Assembly (NCBI GenBank): GCA_958295985.1
Contig: OY282432.1
Span: forward strand, 1,550,001-1,614,000
Length of the DNA: 64,000 bases
From: an uncultured Candidatus Binatia bacterium
Lineage (GTDB): Bacteria > Desulfobacterota > Binatia > UBA9968 > JAJDTQ01
Direction of reading: 5' to 3'
Shown: piece by piece, positions 55,346 through 64,000 of the stretch
How the letters are laid out: the number at the start of each line of letters is the position of its first letter
Numbering within the stretch: the first letter of the stretch is position 1
Program-made: the position numbers and the translations under genes
Notes under the pieces: model-generated
The model's input: only the letters and a program-made list of their open reading frames with translations
The model's database searches: none
Told to the model about the DNA's origin: nothing

Positions 55346-56784
55346 GGTTCCCGCTTCACGGTGATGTGGAGGTCCGTGATCTTCTTCCGCAACGTGTTGC
55401 GGTTGATGCCGAGCAGTTGAGCGGCGCGGATCTGGTTTCCCCGGGTTGCCTGCAGGGTCAGCTCGATGAGGGGCCGCTCCACCCGTTCCATGACCACGGA
55501 ATACAGGTTTTCCACCTGGATACCGCGAGTGCGCCGGAAGTAGTCTTCCAGCTTGCCCCGGACGATGTCCTCCAGCGACAGGCTGTCGTAATCGTTCGAC
55601 GCCGGTTCCGGCGGGCTCGACAGAACGAAGTCCCTTGCCGACAGGATCGGTCCCGGGGACAGCACCGCGGTACGGATGAGCACGTTTTCGAGCTCCCGCA
55701 CGTTGCCGGGCCAGTCATATTGCTGGAGCTCCTTCAACGCGTCCGGGGAGACTCCCGACACCTGCGTCCCCATGTCACTGTTGACCTTGGCGATGAAGAA
55801 CTCGATCAGCACGGGGAGATCGGAGCGCCGGTCCCTCAAGGGCGGGATCTCCAGGGGTATGACATTGAGGCGGAAGTAGAGGTCGTCCCGGAAACGGCTT
55901 TCGCGCACCGCCTTCTCCAGGTCCTGGTTGGTGGCGGCCAGAAGCCGGGCGTCCGATCGGAGCGTGTCCTTTCCGCCCACCCGCCGGTAGGACCCGTCCT
56001 GCAGCACGCGCAGCAGCTTGGTTTGCAGCTCCAGCGGAAGCTCGCCGACCTCGTCCAGGAACAGGGTGCCCCCCTGGGCCTGCTCGAAGGTCCCCAGGTG
56101 CCGTTCCAGGGCGCCGGTGAACGCCCCCTTTTCGTGGCCGAACAGCTCGGATTCCAGCAGGTCTCTCGGAATCGCCGCGCAGTTCAGCGGCACGAAGGGT
56201 TTCTCCCAACGGGCGGAGTTGTAGTGGATCGTCTTTGCCACCAACTCCTTGCCGGTCCCGCTCTCACCCTGGATCAGGATGGTGGTGTCGGTGCCGGCAA
56301 CCTGTCCGATGGTCTTGAAGACCTGCTGCATGGCGGCGCTGGTGCCGATCATGTCGACGCCGGGCTCGTACTTCTTCTTGACCTCCTTCTTGAGGTCGCT
56401 GAGCTCCCGGGTAAGCCGGCGCCGGTCCAGCGCCCGTTCCACCACCACCATCAACACGTCGAGGTCGAAGGGCTTGGTGAGATAGTCGAAAGCCCCGGCC
56501 TTCATGGCGTCGATGGCGTTGCGCATGGTGTTCTGCGCGGTCATGACGATGAACGGCGCATGAAGGCCGGATTCTCTGGCCCAATCGAGAAGCGCCAGTC
56601 CCTCGATATCCGGTAGCTGAATGTCGAGCAGGACGGCGTCGAAGGCGGCCTCCTCCAGGAGCTGCCGGGCGTCCGTTCCCTTGACGGCGCCGGCCACCCA
56701 GTATCCCTGCCGCTCCAAAGCCTTGCGGAGTACGCGGCTCAGGGACTCGTCGTCTTCCACCAGTAAGATACGGCCCTGCTCCAT
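55342..56784 (-). CDS. ntrC: NtrC-family sigma-54-dependent response regulator
   Basis: The 480-residue protein has a receiver domain with phospho-acceptor D54 ([10 protein letters not shown]). An AAA+ domain follows with Walker A GESGTGKE (173-180), the sigma-54 contact GAFTGA (220-225) and [10 protein letters not shown]. The C-terminus is a Fis-type HTH ([20 protein letters not shown]). It should activate sigma-54 promoters for nitrogen assimilation when phosphorylated by the adjacent kinase, whose stop is two bases upstream of this start. Confidence 0.95.
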   Translation of the reverse strand: MEQGRILLVEDDESLSRVLRKALERQGYWVAGAVKGTDARQLLEEAAFDAVLLDIQLPDIEGLALLDWARESGLHAPFIVMTAQNTMRNAIDAMKAGAFDYLTKPFDLDVLMVVVERALDRRRLTRELSDLKKEVKKKYEPGVDMIGTSAAMQQVFKTIGQVAGTDTTILIQGESGTGKELVAKTIHYNSARWEKPFVPLNCAAIPRDLLESELFGHEKGAFTGALERHLGTFEQAQGGTLFLDEVGELPLELQTKLLRVLQDGSYRRVGGKDTLRSDARLLAATNQDLEKAVRESRFRDDLYFRLNVIPLEIPPLRDRRSDLPVLIEFFIAKVNSDMGTQVSGVSPDALKELQQYDWPGNVRELENVLIRTAVLSPGPILSARDFVLSSPPEPASNDYDSLSLEDIVRGKLEDYFRRTRGIQVENLYSVVMERVERPLIELTLQATRGNQIRAAQLLGINRNTLRKKITDLHITVKREP

Positions 56785-56786
56785 GG

Positions 56787-57908
56787 CTAATCCTGTTGGG
56801 CGGGCAGCGTGACCTTGAACACCGATCCTTCGCCCAGTTGGCTTTCCACTCCCAGACGGCCCCCGTGCTCCTTGACGGTGCGATCGCAGATGGCCAGCCC
56901 CAGACCGGTCCCGCGGCGCTTCCGGGTAAAGAAAGGCGAGAAGATGTCCGGCAGGTCGTCCTCGTCGATGCCCGTGCCGTCGTCGCGGAAATCCACGCTG
57001 ACGAACTTGGTGGCGCCGGAATGCCCGGTGCGCAACGAGAAGTCCGTTTCGATGCGGGTGGTGACGGTCACGCAGTCGGGCTCGGCCTGCAGCGCGTTCT
57101 CCATCAGGTTGAGAAAGACCTGGATCAGCCGGCTCCGGTCCCCCAGGATCATGGGCAGGCTGGGGTCGAAGAAGCGCTGGATGCGCACCTGTGCGGCGGC
57201 CGCGGTGTGGACTTCCAGCCCCAGGACTTGCTCCAGCAACTCGTGGACGTTCAGCGGCTCCACCTGGAGCCCGGTCGGACGCGCCAGGTCCAGAAGCTGG
57301 TCCAGCAGTTGATTGACCCGATCCACCTCCCGGATCATGATGTCGGTGTTTTCCAGCAGCGATGGGTCGTGGGTCACTTCGGCGCGAATCAGTTGGGCCG
57401 CTCCCTTGATTCCCCCCAGGGGGTTCTTGATCTCATGGGCCAGGGCGGCCGCCAGCTTGCCCAGGAGAGCCAGCCGATCCGAACGCCTGAGGTCTTCCTC
57501 CATGGCCTGTCTCAGGGTGCGGTCGCGCAAGAGCAGCACGCTGCCGGCGACCCGACCGTCCTGGTCCCGAAGCGGCGAGACCAGCGCGCTCACCGGCACG
57601 CTCTTTCCCCGCGGCTTGAAGAACTTGTTTTCCGAGCGGCTGGTGCTTTCGTTCGGCCCGAGGCTGTTGTCGATCATGTCCAGCAGCCATCGGTTGGCGC
57701 GAAAGAGGTCGCCGGAAGCCCGCGTCAGCAGTTTGCGGGCGGAGAGCCCGGTGAGCGTCTCGGCCGCCTGATTGACGAAAGACACCCCGCGCGAGCAATC
57801 CACCACCATGACGGCATCCTCCAGGCTGGTGAGAACGTCTTGCCAGGAGACCGCCGCCGGAACGTCGCCTGAGTGCGCTGCGATGGCCATGGGCTGCGGG
57901 TTCAACAT
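56787..57908 (-). CDS. ntrB: NtrB-type sensor histidine kinase
   Basis: From ATG 57908 the protein has 373 residues. A PAS domain comes first (WQDVLTSLEDAVMVVDCSRG), then the H-box ALAHEIKNPLGG with phospho-accepting H158, and the HATPase blocks VFLNLMENALQ and DDGTGIDEDDLPDIFSPFF. There is no membrane segment, as in NtrB/GlnL, which PII controls in the cytosol. The frame to 57974 would run across a palindromic repeat and is discarded. Confidence 0.93.
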   Translation of the reverse strand: MLNPQPMAIAAHSGDVPAAVSWQDVLTSLEDAVMVVDCSRGVSFVNQAAETLTGLSARKLLTRASGDLFRANRWLLDMIDNSLGPNESTSRSENKFFKPRGKSVPVSALVSPLRDQDGRVAGSVLLLRDRTLRQAMEEDLRRSDRLALLGKLAAALAHEIKNPLGGIKGAAQLIRAEVTHDPSLLENTDIMIREVDRVNQLLDQLLDLARPTGLQVEPLNVHELLEQVLGLEVHTAAAAQVRIQRFFDPSLPMILGDRSRLIQVFLNLMENALQAEPDCVTVTTRIETDFSLRTGHSGATKFVSVDFRDDGTGIDEDDLPDIFSPFFTRKRRGTGLGLAICDRTVKEHGGRLGVESQLGEGSVFKVTLPAQQD

Positions 57909-57942
57909 GGATGGTTTCAGACACCGGATGATAACGGGTGCA

Positions 57943-57966
57943 GGGTCGGGTTTCAAACTCGCCCGT
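57943..57966. repeat. Palindromic repeat, GGGTTTCAAACTCG type (copy 2)
   Basis: GGGTCGGGTTTCAAACTCGCCC is an imperfect palindrome of the same family as those at 3041, 63314 and 63712. It is followed by GTGCCCG, the same right-hand flank as the 63314 copy. It lies between ntrB and rimP, which diverge. Confidence 0.55.
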
Positions 57967-58089
57967 GCCCGCAAGGAGGCGGTCCCGGTTCACCGGACAG
58001 GGGTGCGGCGGAATCAAGGCGTATTCCGGGTTGATCCTCGTGCCGCCGGAGTCCCCTTCGTGGAGGTGGACCCAGGACTTGCGGCTAAC

Positions 58090-58118
58090 TTGCATTCGAT
58101 CGCCTCAGTGTGTAAAAG
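58090..58118 (+). promoter_or_regulatory. Possible promoter upstream of rimP
   Basis: TTGCAT (58090-58095) and TAAAAG (58113-58118) are 17 bases apart. The -10 matches the consensus at four of six bases and the -35 only at TTG. If used, transcription starts just before the hairpin at 58130. Confidence 0.3.
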
Positions 58119-58129
58119 GGTATGCACGG

Positions 58130-58152
58130 GTGGGCAGTTTGCCCGCTTTTTT
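58130..58152 (+). terminator. Hairpin with U-run in the rimP-nusA leader
   Basis: GTGGGC-AGTTT-GCCCGC forms a 6-base stem (one G-U pair), directly followed by six Ts (58147-58152), the form of an intrinsic terminator. It ends 13 bases before the rimP ATG, inside the leader of an operon encoding NusA. It may be an attenuator for longer transcripts, or a terminator for transcripts arriving from upstream. Confidence 0.5.
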
Positions 58153-58165
58153 ATTTGAGGTGTGG

Positions 58166-58657
58166 ATGGCGGCAAGCGAGACAGTGGCCCGCCTCTGGGA
58201 GATCGTGGAACCGTTGGCCGCGGACGCGGGTTTGGAGTTGGTGGATATCGAGCTCCGGCACGAGGGGAGATCGGGCCGCGTCCTGCGCGTCTACCTGGAC
58301 AAGGTCGAGAAGCAGGACGAAACCGAGGTCCCGGGAGTCGAGGAGCTCGGCCGGGTCAGCCGGGAACTCAGCGACATCCTGGATGTCTATGACATCGTGG
58401 CGGGTTCCTATACGCTGGAGGTCTCTTCTCCCGGTATCAACCGTCCGCTCACGAAACCGGCGCATTTCGCCAGGTGCGTCGGACAAAGGGTCCGGGTCCA
58501 TACCGGTGAGATGATCGGCGGCCGGAAAAAGTTTCTGGGATCGCTTCACCACGCCGCGGGAGACGGTGTCGTGGTGCTGCAGGACGGGCGGGAAGTGTTC
58601 ATCCCTTTCGGCCTTATCGTCAAGGCCAATGTCGAGTACGAGTGGGCTTCACCCTGA
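58166..58657 (+). CDS. rimP: Ribosome maturation factor RimP
   Basis: From ATG 58166 (GAGG six bases upstream) the protein has 163 residues. It carries the RimP blocks LELVDIELRHEG, EELGRVSRELSDILD, YTLEVSSPGINRPLTKPAHF and a C-terminal SH3-like domain. RimP helps assemble the 30S subunit. It opens the conserved rimP-nusA-ylxR-infB operon. The long upstream frame to 57938 includes repeat and leader sequence and is not used. Confidence 0.95.
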   Translation: MAASETVARLWEIVEPLAADAGLELVDIELRHEGRSGRVLRVYLDKVEKQDETEVPGVEELGRVSRELSDILDVYDIVAGSYTLEVSSPGINRPLTKPAHFARCVGQRVRVHTGEMIGGRKKFLGSLHHAAGDGVVVLQDGREVFIPFGLIVKANVEYEWASP

Positions 58658-58678
58658 TGCCGGGGTTGGGGGAAAAAG

Positions 58679-60121
58679 ATGCAGCAGGATCTTAATCGAG
58701 TCATCGAACAGGTGACCAAGGAAAAGGGTATCGACAAGGAGATCCTGGTCGAGGCCATTGAGTCTGCCATGGTGTCGGCAGCCAAGAAGACGTTCGGCGC
58801 GGAGCGGAGTTTCGAGGCGCAGTACAATCCCGATATCGGGGAGATCGAGCTGTTCGAGCCCAGGGTGGTGGTGGATGACGTCGCGGACCCCGAAACCGAG
58901 ATCGAACTCGCGGAGGCCCGCGAAACGCTGGATCCGGACGTGGAGCTGGGCGACGAGCTGCTCATGAAGATCGATTCCGCGGTGTTCGGCCGGATCGCGG
59001 CGCAGGCGGCGAAGCAGAACATCGTACAGCGGGTGCGCGACGTCGAGCGCGAGATCATTTTCGACGAGTTCAAGGATCGCCAGGGCGAGCTGGTCCACGG
59101 CATTGTGCAACGCTTCGAGAAGAACAACATCATCGTGAACCTGGGGAGGACCAATGCGATCCTGCCCGAGAAGGAGCAGGTGCCGCGGGAACGGTATCGC
59201 CAGGGTGACCGGATCCGGGCGTACATCGTCAGCGTCGAGATGACCAGCCGCGGCCCTCAGATCGTGTTGTCGCGGACCCATCCGGGCATGCTGATCAAGC
59301 TGTTCGAGCAGGAGGTCCCCGAGATCTATGAAGGGATCGTCGAGGTCAAGGGAGCGGCCCGCGAGCCGGGCGGCCGGGCCAAGATCGCCGTGGCCTCCAA
59401 CGATCAGGACGTGGACCCGGTAGGCGCCTGCGTGGGCATGAAGGGAACCCGGGTCCAGTCGGTGGTGCAGGAGTTGCGGGGAGAGAAGATCGACATCGTC
59501 CACTGGATTTCGGAGCAGGCCGAATATGTCTGCCGTGCGCTGGCTCCCGCCAAGGTCACCAAGATCCTGCTGGACGAGGAGGCCCACAGCATGGAGGTCA
59601 TCGTGCCCGATGAGCAGCTCTCTCTGGCCATCGGGCGCAAGGGTCAGAATGTTCGACTGGCCTCTCGCCTCACCGGTTGGGGCATCGACGCCCGTAGCGA
59701 GTCGGAGGCGGACGAGGAGAGCCGGCAGGCGAGGCAGTCGCTGTCTGCGATTCCCGGGGTGAGCGAGGTGATGGCGGAGCTGTTCTACCAGTCGGGGTTC
59801 AAATCGGCCGAGGACCTGGCGGATACCGAGGCGGCCACCATCAACGAGATCACCGGTATCGAACCCGAGAAGGCCTTGGCCATCCTGGAGGCGAGCACGA
59901 AGCACGTGGAGGAAGAGCGCGAGCGGGCGGCCCGGGAGGCCGAGGAGGCCGCGCGGGCGGCCCGGGAGGCCGAGGAGGCCGCGCGGGCAGCGGAGGAGGC
60001 AGGGTCCGGGGCGGAGCAGGCAGCAGACGGAGCGGTGGAGGCGGCAGGCGAGCCCGCGGAAGAGCCGGCTGCGGGGGCGGATGAGGATGAGGTGGAGACG
60101 AGCCCTCAGCAAGGTGCCTAA
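58679..60121 (+). CDS. nusA: Transcription termination/antitermination protein NusA
   Basis: The 480-residue protein has the N-terminal RNA-polymerase-binding domain, the S1 domain (VHGIVQRFEKNNIIVNLGRT) and two KH domains (VGACVGMKGTRVQSVVQEL, LAIGRKGQNVRLASRLTGW). A helix-hairpin-helix-like acidic repeat comes near 385-430. The last ~70 residues are an Ala/Glu-rich tail partly made by an exact 30-base tandem duplication. NusA modulates pausing, termination and antitermination. Gene order rimP-nusA-ylxR is classical. Confidence 0.96.
   Translation: MQQDLNRVIEQVTKEKGIDKEILVEAIESAMVSAAKKTFGAERSFEAQYNPDIGEIELFEPRVVVDDVADPETEIELAEARETLDPDVELGDELLMKIDSAVFGRIAAQAAKQNIVQRVRDVEREIIFDEFKDRQGELVHGIVQRFEKNNIIVNLGRTNAILPEKEQVPRERYRQGDRIRAYIVSVEMTSRGPQIVLSRTHPGMLIKLFEQEVPEIYEGIVEVKGAAREPGGRAKIAVASNDQDVDPVGACVGMKGTRVQSVVQELRGEKIDIVHWISEQAEYVCRALAPAKVTKILLDEEAHSMEVIVPDEQLSLAIGRKGQNVRLASRLTGWGIDARSESEADEESRQARQSLSAIPGVSEVMAELFYQSGFKSAEDLADTEAATINEITGIEPEKALAILEASTKHVEEERERAAREAEEAARAAREAEEAARAAEEAGSGAEQAADGAVEAAGEPAEEPAAGADEDEVETSPQQGA
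59924..59983 (+). repeat. Two exact 30-base tandem repeats in the nusA tail
   Basis: The unit, beginning CGGGCGGCCCGGGAGGCCGA, occurs twice in a row with no mismatch, and a partial third copy follows. It encodes AAREAEEAAR-type blocks in the C-terminal tail and keeps the frame. Such repeats expand and contract by slippage. Confidence 0.75.
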
Positions 60122-60383
60122 GAGCGTTCGTTCGCCGGTACGGACTTGTCTGGGTTGCGGTCAACGTGACGAAAGGACCGCCCTGCGGCGGGTCGCGGTT
60201 ACGGAGGAAGGTCTGCAACCGGAAGCATTCAGGGGACGAGGAGGCTATTTGCATATCAGCGAGGATTGTTGGCGAGCTTTCCTGAAACGGAAGAGCCTCT
60301 TTCGGGCGTTCCGTCGTGATCTGTCTCGCGAGGACCGAGAGGACTTGGTGGGAAGGCTTCGCGCTCAATGGAGTGGCAAATGA
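60081..60383 (+). CDS. ylxR: YlxR/RnpM family RNA-binding protein
   Basis: The product (up to 100 residues) has the YlxR signature [20 protein letters not shown] and [13 protein letters not shown], with CxxC and the basic groove. YlxR (RnpM) binds RNase P RNA in Bacillus. The frame overlaps the end of nusA by 41 bases. GTG 60114, which overlaps the nusA stop by eight bases, is an equally good start and would give an 89-residue protein closer to the family length. Its stop overlaps the infB ATG by four bases. Confidence 0.9.
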   Translation: MRMRWRRALSKVPKSVRSPVRTCLGCGQRDERTALRRVAVTEEGLQPEAFRGRGGYLHISEDCWRAFLKRKSLFRAFRRDLSREDREDLVGRLRAQWSGK

Positions 60384-63286
60384 GCAAAGTGAGAGTGCAT
60401 CAACTGGCCAAGCAGCTCGAGATCGAGCCCAAGGATCTCATCGCCCAACTTGAAAAGATCCGGATCCGCGGCAAGAAGTCTCAGAGTTCCCTCGAAGAAC
60501 CGGAAATCGAGGCGGTCAAGGCGGCGATTGCAGCCACCGAGAAGCCAAAGGTCACGGTCGGTGAAGAACGGGTTGTGGTCGATCGCATGATCACCGCCGA
60601 AGACGAGGATATGGGCGAGGTGCAGGCGCACGAGAAGGTGGTGGAGCGCCGTGTCCGCGCCAACGTCATCCGGCGGCGCAGGAGTACGGTCGAGTTGGTC
60701 ACTCGCAAGCCCATTCACCCGGTGGAGCCGCCGCCGGAGGAGCAGGAACCGCCGATCGAGGAACTCGCGGCTCAGGAAGCCGCGCCGCCGGAAACACCGC
60801 TTCAGGAGACCGGGTCTCGCGAAATACCGGCCGGGGAAGCCGCGCCTCCCGAAACCGCACCCGAGGAGCCCTCCGTCCAGGAGCTCACCGCCGGGACGGC
60901 GGACGTCGAACAGGTCGAACCGGCGGCGGAGGTGGGCGCGTCCGCGGAAGCGACGGCCGAACCGGAGGCCGCGGCCACTGCCGAAGTTCAGGGACAGGCG
61001 GAAGAACCGCGAAGCGAGGAACCGGCGCCCGAGGCCCCGGCGGAAGCGTCCGAGCCGGTGTTGCCGGCGGCGTCCGAGTCGGCCGCGAGGGATGCGAACG
61101 GCGCCGCCACTCCCGCGCAGGAGACCACCGGTGGAGTACGACCCACCGGTCCCCGAATCCTCGGCCGTATCGACTTGCACCGGAAGGCGACCCCTGCGCC
61201 CGCCAAGACCGCGGCCGCGAAGACCGCGAGCGCGAAGACCGGGACTCCGGGCGGCGCCGGAGAACGCACGGCGCACGATGGCGGCCAGCAACCCGCGGCA
61301 GCGGAGGGACAGGACAAGGCCGGCAAGGGGACCAAGGGCAAGAAGCGGGTCGTCCGGAAGCAGGAAGTCATCGAGCTCAAGGAACGCGAATTTCGGTCGC
61401 CGCGGGGCCGGGTGCTCAGGAAGAAGCGCGCCTTGCCCGGCAAGGAGCAGAAGAAGACCGAGATCACGGTGCCGAAAGCCAGCAAGCGGATCGTTCGCAT
61501 GGCCGAGGTCGTCACCGTGGGCGACATGGGCCGCTCCATGGGCGTCAAGGCGGGCGAGGTCATCAAGAAGCTCATGGGCCTCGGCATGATGGCCACCATC
61601 AACCAGGTGCTCGACTACGACACCGCGGCGCTGGTGGCCAACGAGTTCGACTACCAGGTCGAGAACGTGGCCTTCGACGTCGAGACCGCGCTCCAGGATC
61701 AGCATGAAGTCGTGGATCCGGAGGAAGCCCTGGAGCAGAGGCCCCCGGTCGTGACCATCATGGGACACGTGGACCATGGCAAGACGTCGTTGCTCGACGC
61801 CATCCGCAGCACGAACGTGACCGACGCGGAGGCCGGCGGCATTACCCAGCACATCGGCGCCTACCACGTCCGGCTGAACGGCAGGGGGGTGACCTTCCTC
61901 GACACTCCCGGACATGAAGCCTTCACGGCCATGCGCGCAAGGGGCGCGAAGGTCACCGACATCGTGGTCCTGGTGGTGGCCGCGGATGACGGCGTGATGC
62001 CGCAGACCATCGAGGCGGTGGATCACGCGCGCGCCGCGGACGTGCCGATCATCGTGGCCGTGAACAAGATCGACCGTCCCGACGCGGACCCGGATCGGGC
62101 CCAGCGGGGCCTGACCGACCATGGCCTGGTGCCCGAGGCGTGGGGCGGCGACACGATTTTCGTGCCGGTTTCCGCGGTGACCCGTGAAGGATTGCCCAAC
62201 CTGCTGGAGATGCTGCTGCTGCAGGCGGACCTGCTGGACCTCAAGGCCAACCCGAACAAGCTGGCCCGGGGCGCGGTGGTGGAAGCCAAGCTGGAGCGCG
62301 GCCGCGGTCCGGTTTCCACCGTGTTGGTTCAGGAGGGGACGCTGAAGGTGGGGGATCCCATCTTTGCCGGGCCGCACCACGGCCGGGTGCGGGCCATGAT
62401 CGACGATCAGGGCCGCAAGGTGGACATGGCGACGCCATCCATACCGGTGGAAATCCTGGGGCTTCAGGGAGTACCGCAAGCCGGAGAGGCGTTCTCCGCG
62501 CTCACCGATGAGGGCAAGGCAAGGCAGATCGCCGAATACCGCGAGACTCAGCAACGGGAGGCCGAGCTGGCCAAGACCAGCAAGGTGTCGCTGGAAGAGT
62601 TCTACGACCAGATCAAGACCAACGAGGTCAAGGAGCTGCGGGTGGTGGTGAAGGGCGACGTCCACGGCTCGGTGGAGGCTCTCAACGAGGCTGTCACCCG
62701 GCTGTCCACGGACGACGTCAAGCTCAGGGTCATCCACGGCTCGGTGGGAGGCATCACGGAGAGCGACGTGTTGCTGGCCAGCGCCTCCAACGCCATCGTC
62801 CTCGGTTTCAACGTCCGCCCCGAGCCCAAGGCCATGAGCCTGGCGACGCAACAAGGGGTGGACCTGCGGCTTTACACCATCATCTATGAAGTCATCGACG
62901 ACATCCGGTCGGCCATGGAAGGGCTCCTGGAGCCGGTGTTCCGTGAAGAGTTCCACGCCCGAATCCAGGTTCGGGAGGTCTTCAGGATCCGCGGTGTCGG
63001 CACCATCGCGGGCTGTTCCGTTACAGACGGCAAGATCCTGCGTTCGAGCACGGTGCGCCTGTTGCGGGATCAGGTAGTGGTGCACGAGGGCCGGCTGGCG
63101 AGCCTGAGGCGGTTCAAGGACGACGTGCGCGAGGTCGGCACAGGCTATGAGTGCGGCATCGCCATCGACGGGTATCAGGACGTCAAGGTAGGCGACGTCA
63201 TCGAAGGCTTCGAAAAGGTCCCCATCACCCGGGCACACCTGCGCGCGGACGGCGGGGCCGCAACCCAGCTCTCGGCGAACCGGTAG
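60380..63286 (+). CDS. infB: Translation initiation factor IF-2
   Basis: The 968-residue protein has the N-terminal IF2-N domain ([20 protein letters not shown]) and a long, low-complexity Pro/Glu/Ala region (~110-330). A second IF2-N-like domain follows ([20 protein letters not shown]), then the GTPase with GHVDHGKT near 461, DTPGHEAF and NKID, and domains II to IV. IF-2 places initiator tRNA on the 30S subunit. ATG 60380 overlaps the ylxR stop (ATGA) and is preferred to ATG 60368. Confidence 0.97.
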   Translation: MSKVRVHQLAKQLEIEPKDLIAQLEKIRIRGKKSQSSLEEPEIEAVKAAIAATEKPKVTVGEERVVVDRMITAEDEDMGEVQAHEKVVERRVRANVIRRRRSTVELVTRKPIHPVEPPPEEQEPPIEELAAQEAAPPETPLQETGSREIPAGEAAPPETAPEEPSVQELTAGTADVEQVEPAAEVGASAEATAEPEAAATAEVQGQAEEPRSEEPAPEAPAEASEPVLPAASESAARDANGAATPAQETTGGVRPTGPRILGRIDLHRKATPAPAKTAAAKTASAKTGTPGGAGERTAHDGGQQPAAAEGQDKAGKGTKGKKRVVRKQEVIELKEREFRSPRGRVLRKKRALPGKEQKKTEITVPKASKRIVRMAEVVTVGDMGRSMGVKAGEVIKKLMGLGMMATINQVLDYDTAALVANEFDYQVENVAFDVETALQDQHEVVDPEEALEQRPPVVTIMGHVDHGKTSLLDAIRSTNVTDAEAGGITQHIGAYHVRLNGRGVTFLDTPGHEAFTAMRARGAKVTDIVVLVVAADDGVMPQTIEAVDHARAADVPIIVAVNKIDRPDADPDRAQRGLTDHGLVPEAWGGDTIFVPVSAVTREGLPNLLEMLLLQADLLDLKANPNKLARGAVVEAKLERGRGPVSTVLVQEGTLKVGDPIFAGPHHGRVRAMIDDQGRKVDMATPSIPVEILGLQGVPQAGEAFSALTDEGKARQIAEYRETQQREAELAKTSKVSLEEFYDQIKTNEVKELRVVVKGDVHGSVEALNEAVTRLSTDDVKLRVIHGSVGGITESDVLLASASNAIVLGFNVRPEPKAMSLATQQGVDLRLYTIIYEVIDDIRSAMEGLLEPVFREEFHARIQVREVFRIRGVGTIAGCSVTDGKILRSSTVRLLRDQVVVHEGRLASLRRFKDDVREVGTGYECGIAIDGYQDVKVGDVIEGFEKVPITRAHLRADGGAATQLSANR

Positions 63287-63313
63287 CCCTTCGAGTTCGC
63301 TGGACGGTGCGGA

Positions 63314-63340
63314 CACGGGCGGGTTTGAAACCCGCCCGTG
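63314..63340. repeat. Perfect palindrome CACGGGCGGGTTT-G-AAACCCGCCCGTG (copy 3)
   Basis: Two 13-base arms pair perfectly around one base. It is the best-preserved copy of the palindromic repeat family and lies between infB and the DUF503 gene, 28 bases after the infB stop. There is no U-run, so it is not a standard terminator. It may form a strong hairpin in the mRNA. Confidence 0.75.
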
Positions 63341-63386
63341 CCCGTGAGTCATCCTGCGGCGCAAGCTTGCAGCCATCTGGACAGGC

Positions 63387-63674
63387 ATGGTGGTCGGCGT
63401 TCTCAAGATCGCGTTGATCCTGCCGGAGAATCACTCTCTCAAGGGGAAACGGTCGGTCCTGCGGAAGATCCAGTCACGGGTTTCCCATCGGTTCAATATC
63501 TCGGTAACGGAGTGCGGCGACCAGGACCTGTGGCAGCGGGCGTTGCTCGGATTCGGGGTCGTGGGCAGTAACGCCAGGATCGTCGAGGCCACGCTGCGGC
63601 AGGTGGTCGAGTTCGTGGACCGGCTGGGTCTGGCGGAACTCGGCGAGTCGGACATCCGCATCCTGCATGAATAG
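63387..63674 (+). CDS. DUF503 (YlxP-like) protein
   Basis: The 95-residue protein begins VVGVLKIALILPENHSLKGK and has VSVTECG-like text (ISVTECGDQDLWQRALLGFG), the DUF503 pattern of a small ferredoxin-like alpha-beta fold. DUF503 genes often lie between infB and rbfA, as here. A role in ribosome or translation work is inferred from this constant location. Confidence 0.92.
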   Translation: MVVGVLKIALILPENHSLKGKRSVLRKIQSRVSHRFNISVTECGDQDLWQRALLGFGVVGSNARIVEATLRQVVEFVDRLGLAELGESDIRILHE

Positions 63675-63711
63675 GCGCCGCGGCGCACCCCGCGGATGTG
63701 CGGGACAACAG

Positions 63712-63744
63712 GGACAGGGGCGGGTTTCGAACCCGCCCCTGTCC
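63712..63744. repeat. Perfect palindrome GGACAGGGGCGGGTT-TCG-AACCCGCCCCTGTCC (copy 4)
   Basis: Two perfect 15-base arms flank a 3-base loop, the longest copy of the palindromic family. It lies between the DUF503 gene and rbfA. The TTCGAA centre gives it a tRNA T-arm look, but no tRNA is present. Confidence 0.75.
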
Positions 63745-63799
63745 GCTGCCGCGCCAGGAGTGCGGTCGGGCATCCGGGCGCGGGACGGACGGAGATCGT

Positions 63800-64000
63800 G
63801 TGAAGAACCGTCAGAGAACAGACAACGCTCGCTCGCAGCGGGTCGGCGACTTGTTGATCGAGTTCGTCTCCCGGCTGCTGGCGAACACGCTGGATGATTC
63901 GCGGATTCGCGCGGTGACGCTGACGGCCGTGGAAGTCCGACCCGATCTCAAGCACGCCAGGATCTACTTCACGGTGCGGGACCGCGAATCGCAAAAGGAG
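63800..64000 (+). CDS. rbfA: Ribosome-binding factor A, 3' truncated by the window edge
   Basis: A GTG at 63800, five bases after GGAG, opens a frame without a stop to the window end: VKNRQRTDNARSQRVGDLLI, then EFVSRLL, DDSRIRAVTLTAVEV, PDLKHARIYF. These are the RbfA N-terminal helices and the KH-like strand. RbfA is a cold-shock 30S assembly factor and the expected next gene of this operon. Confidence 0.92.
   Translation, partial: MKNRQRTDNARSQRVGDLLIEFVSRLLANTLDDSRIRAVTLTAVEVRPDLKHARIYFTVRDRESQKE

Noticed and set aside
55346..55400. TPP riboswitch for thiE
   Set aside because: thiE starts inside the end of ntrC and has no leader of its own.
59924..59983. Possible CRISPR repeats
   Set aside because: The repeats are contiguous without spacers, lie in frame in nusA, and no cas gene is in the window.
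63712..63744. tRNA T-arm-like GGTTCGAACC
   Set aside because: It is the centre of a symmetric palindrome. There is no acceptor stem, D-arm or anticodon arm around it, and the same core recurs in three other intergenic places.

Overview
The window is a continuous stretch of a very GC-rich bacterial chromosome. Evidence for this is the order rimP-nusA-ylxR-infB-DUF503-rbfA, a nitrogen-type NtrB/NtrC pair beside thiE, dnaB next to queF, and many catabolic genes (Rieske oxygenase, UbiD decarboxylase, MmgE/PrpD, enolase-superfamily enzyme, molybdopterin oxidoreductase, DmfA2-like amidase). This mix recalls uncultured Deltaproteobacteria/Desulfobacterota-like or Tectomicrobia genomes. That placement is inference from gene content, not from a phylogeny. 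No rRNA, tRNA or CRISPR array was seen.

Layout. 1-4.4 kb: small-molecule catabolism (amidohydrolase, DapA-like aldolase, Rieske oxygenase, sugar-nucleotide-type dehydrogenase, RidA). 4.6-17.4 kb: a defence island with an HNH protein and a minus-strand type I restriction operon (HTH-HsdM fusion, HsdS, SLOG-like protein, AIPR protein, HsdR, YgjP-like peptidase). Divergent from it is a plus-strand set (small ORF, AlbA_2 ATP-binding protein, dual-OB protein, DUF488), to which a betaine-type binding protein gene is coupled. 18.4-25.9 kb: molybdopterin oxidoreductase, a deiodinase-like selenoprotein read through an in-frame TGA, RluD, UbiD, a hypothetical protein and a small gene with two in-frame TGAs, then a heme-oxygenase-fold enzyme. 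26-29 kb: NfeD/stomatin operon and MmgE/PrpD. 29-32 kb: a two-[4Fe-4S] QueG/dehalogenase-like protein and a ThDP enzyme. 32-37 kb: a complete BMP-type nucleoside ABC importer. 37-41 kb: DUF3891, DmfA2-like protein and a decayed ATP-dependent DNA ligase split by a MITE-like insertion. 41-46.4 kb: MetE-like, macrodomain, enolase-superfamily, SDR and citrate synthase. 46.5-50.2 kb: orphan Phd antitoxin and a less GC-rich three-gene cassette (DUF262, DUF3696 ATPase, third protein) that looks like a transferred defence system. 50.2-54.7 kb: agmatine-to-putrescine genes, queF, dnaB. 54.7-64 kb: thiE-ntrC-ntrB, then the rimP-nusA-infB translation operon, cut off within rbfA.

The most notable observations are: (i) a deiodinase-like selenoprotein whose TGA is followed by a SECIS-like hairpin with a GGTC apical loop, the same loop as E. 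coli fdhF as I recall it; (ii) a 71-codon gene with two TGAs spaced as U-x3-U, plus a downstream hairpin, which may be an undescribed selenoprotein or a pseudogene; (iii) a type I restriction locus carrying SLOG and AIPR genes between hsdS and hsdR, with an HTH fused to HsdM and a palindrome over its start codon. A short palindromic repeat family and a shared promoter element also recur across the window.
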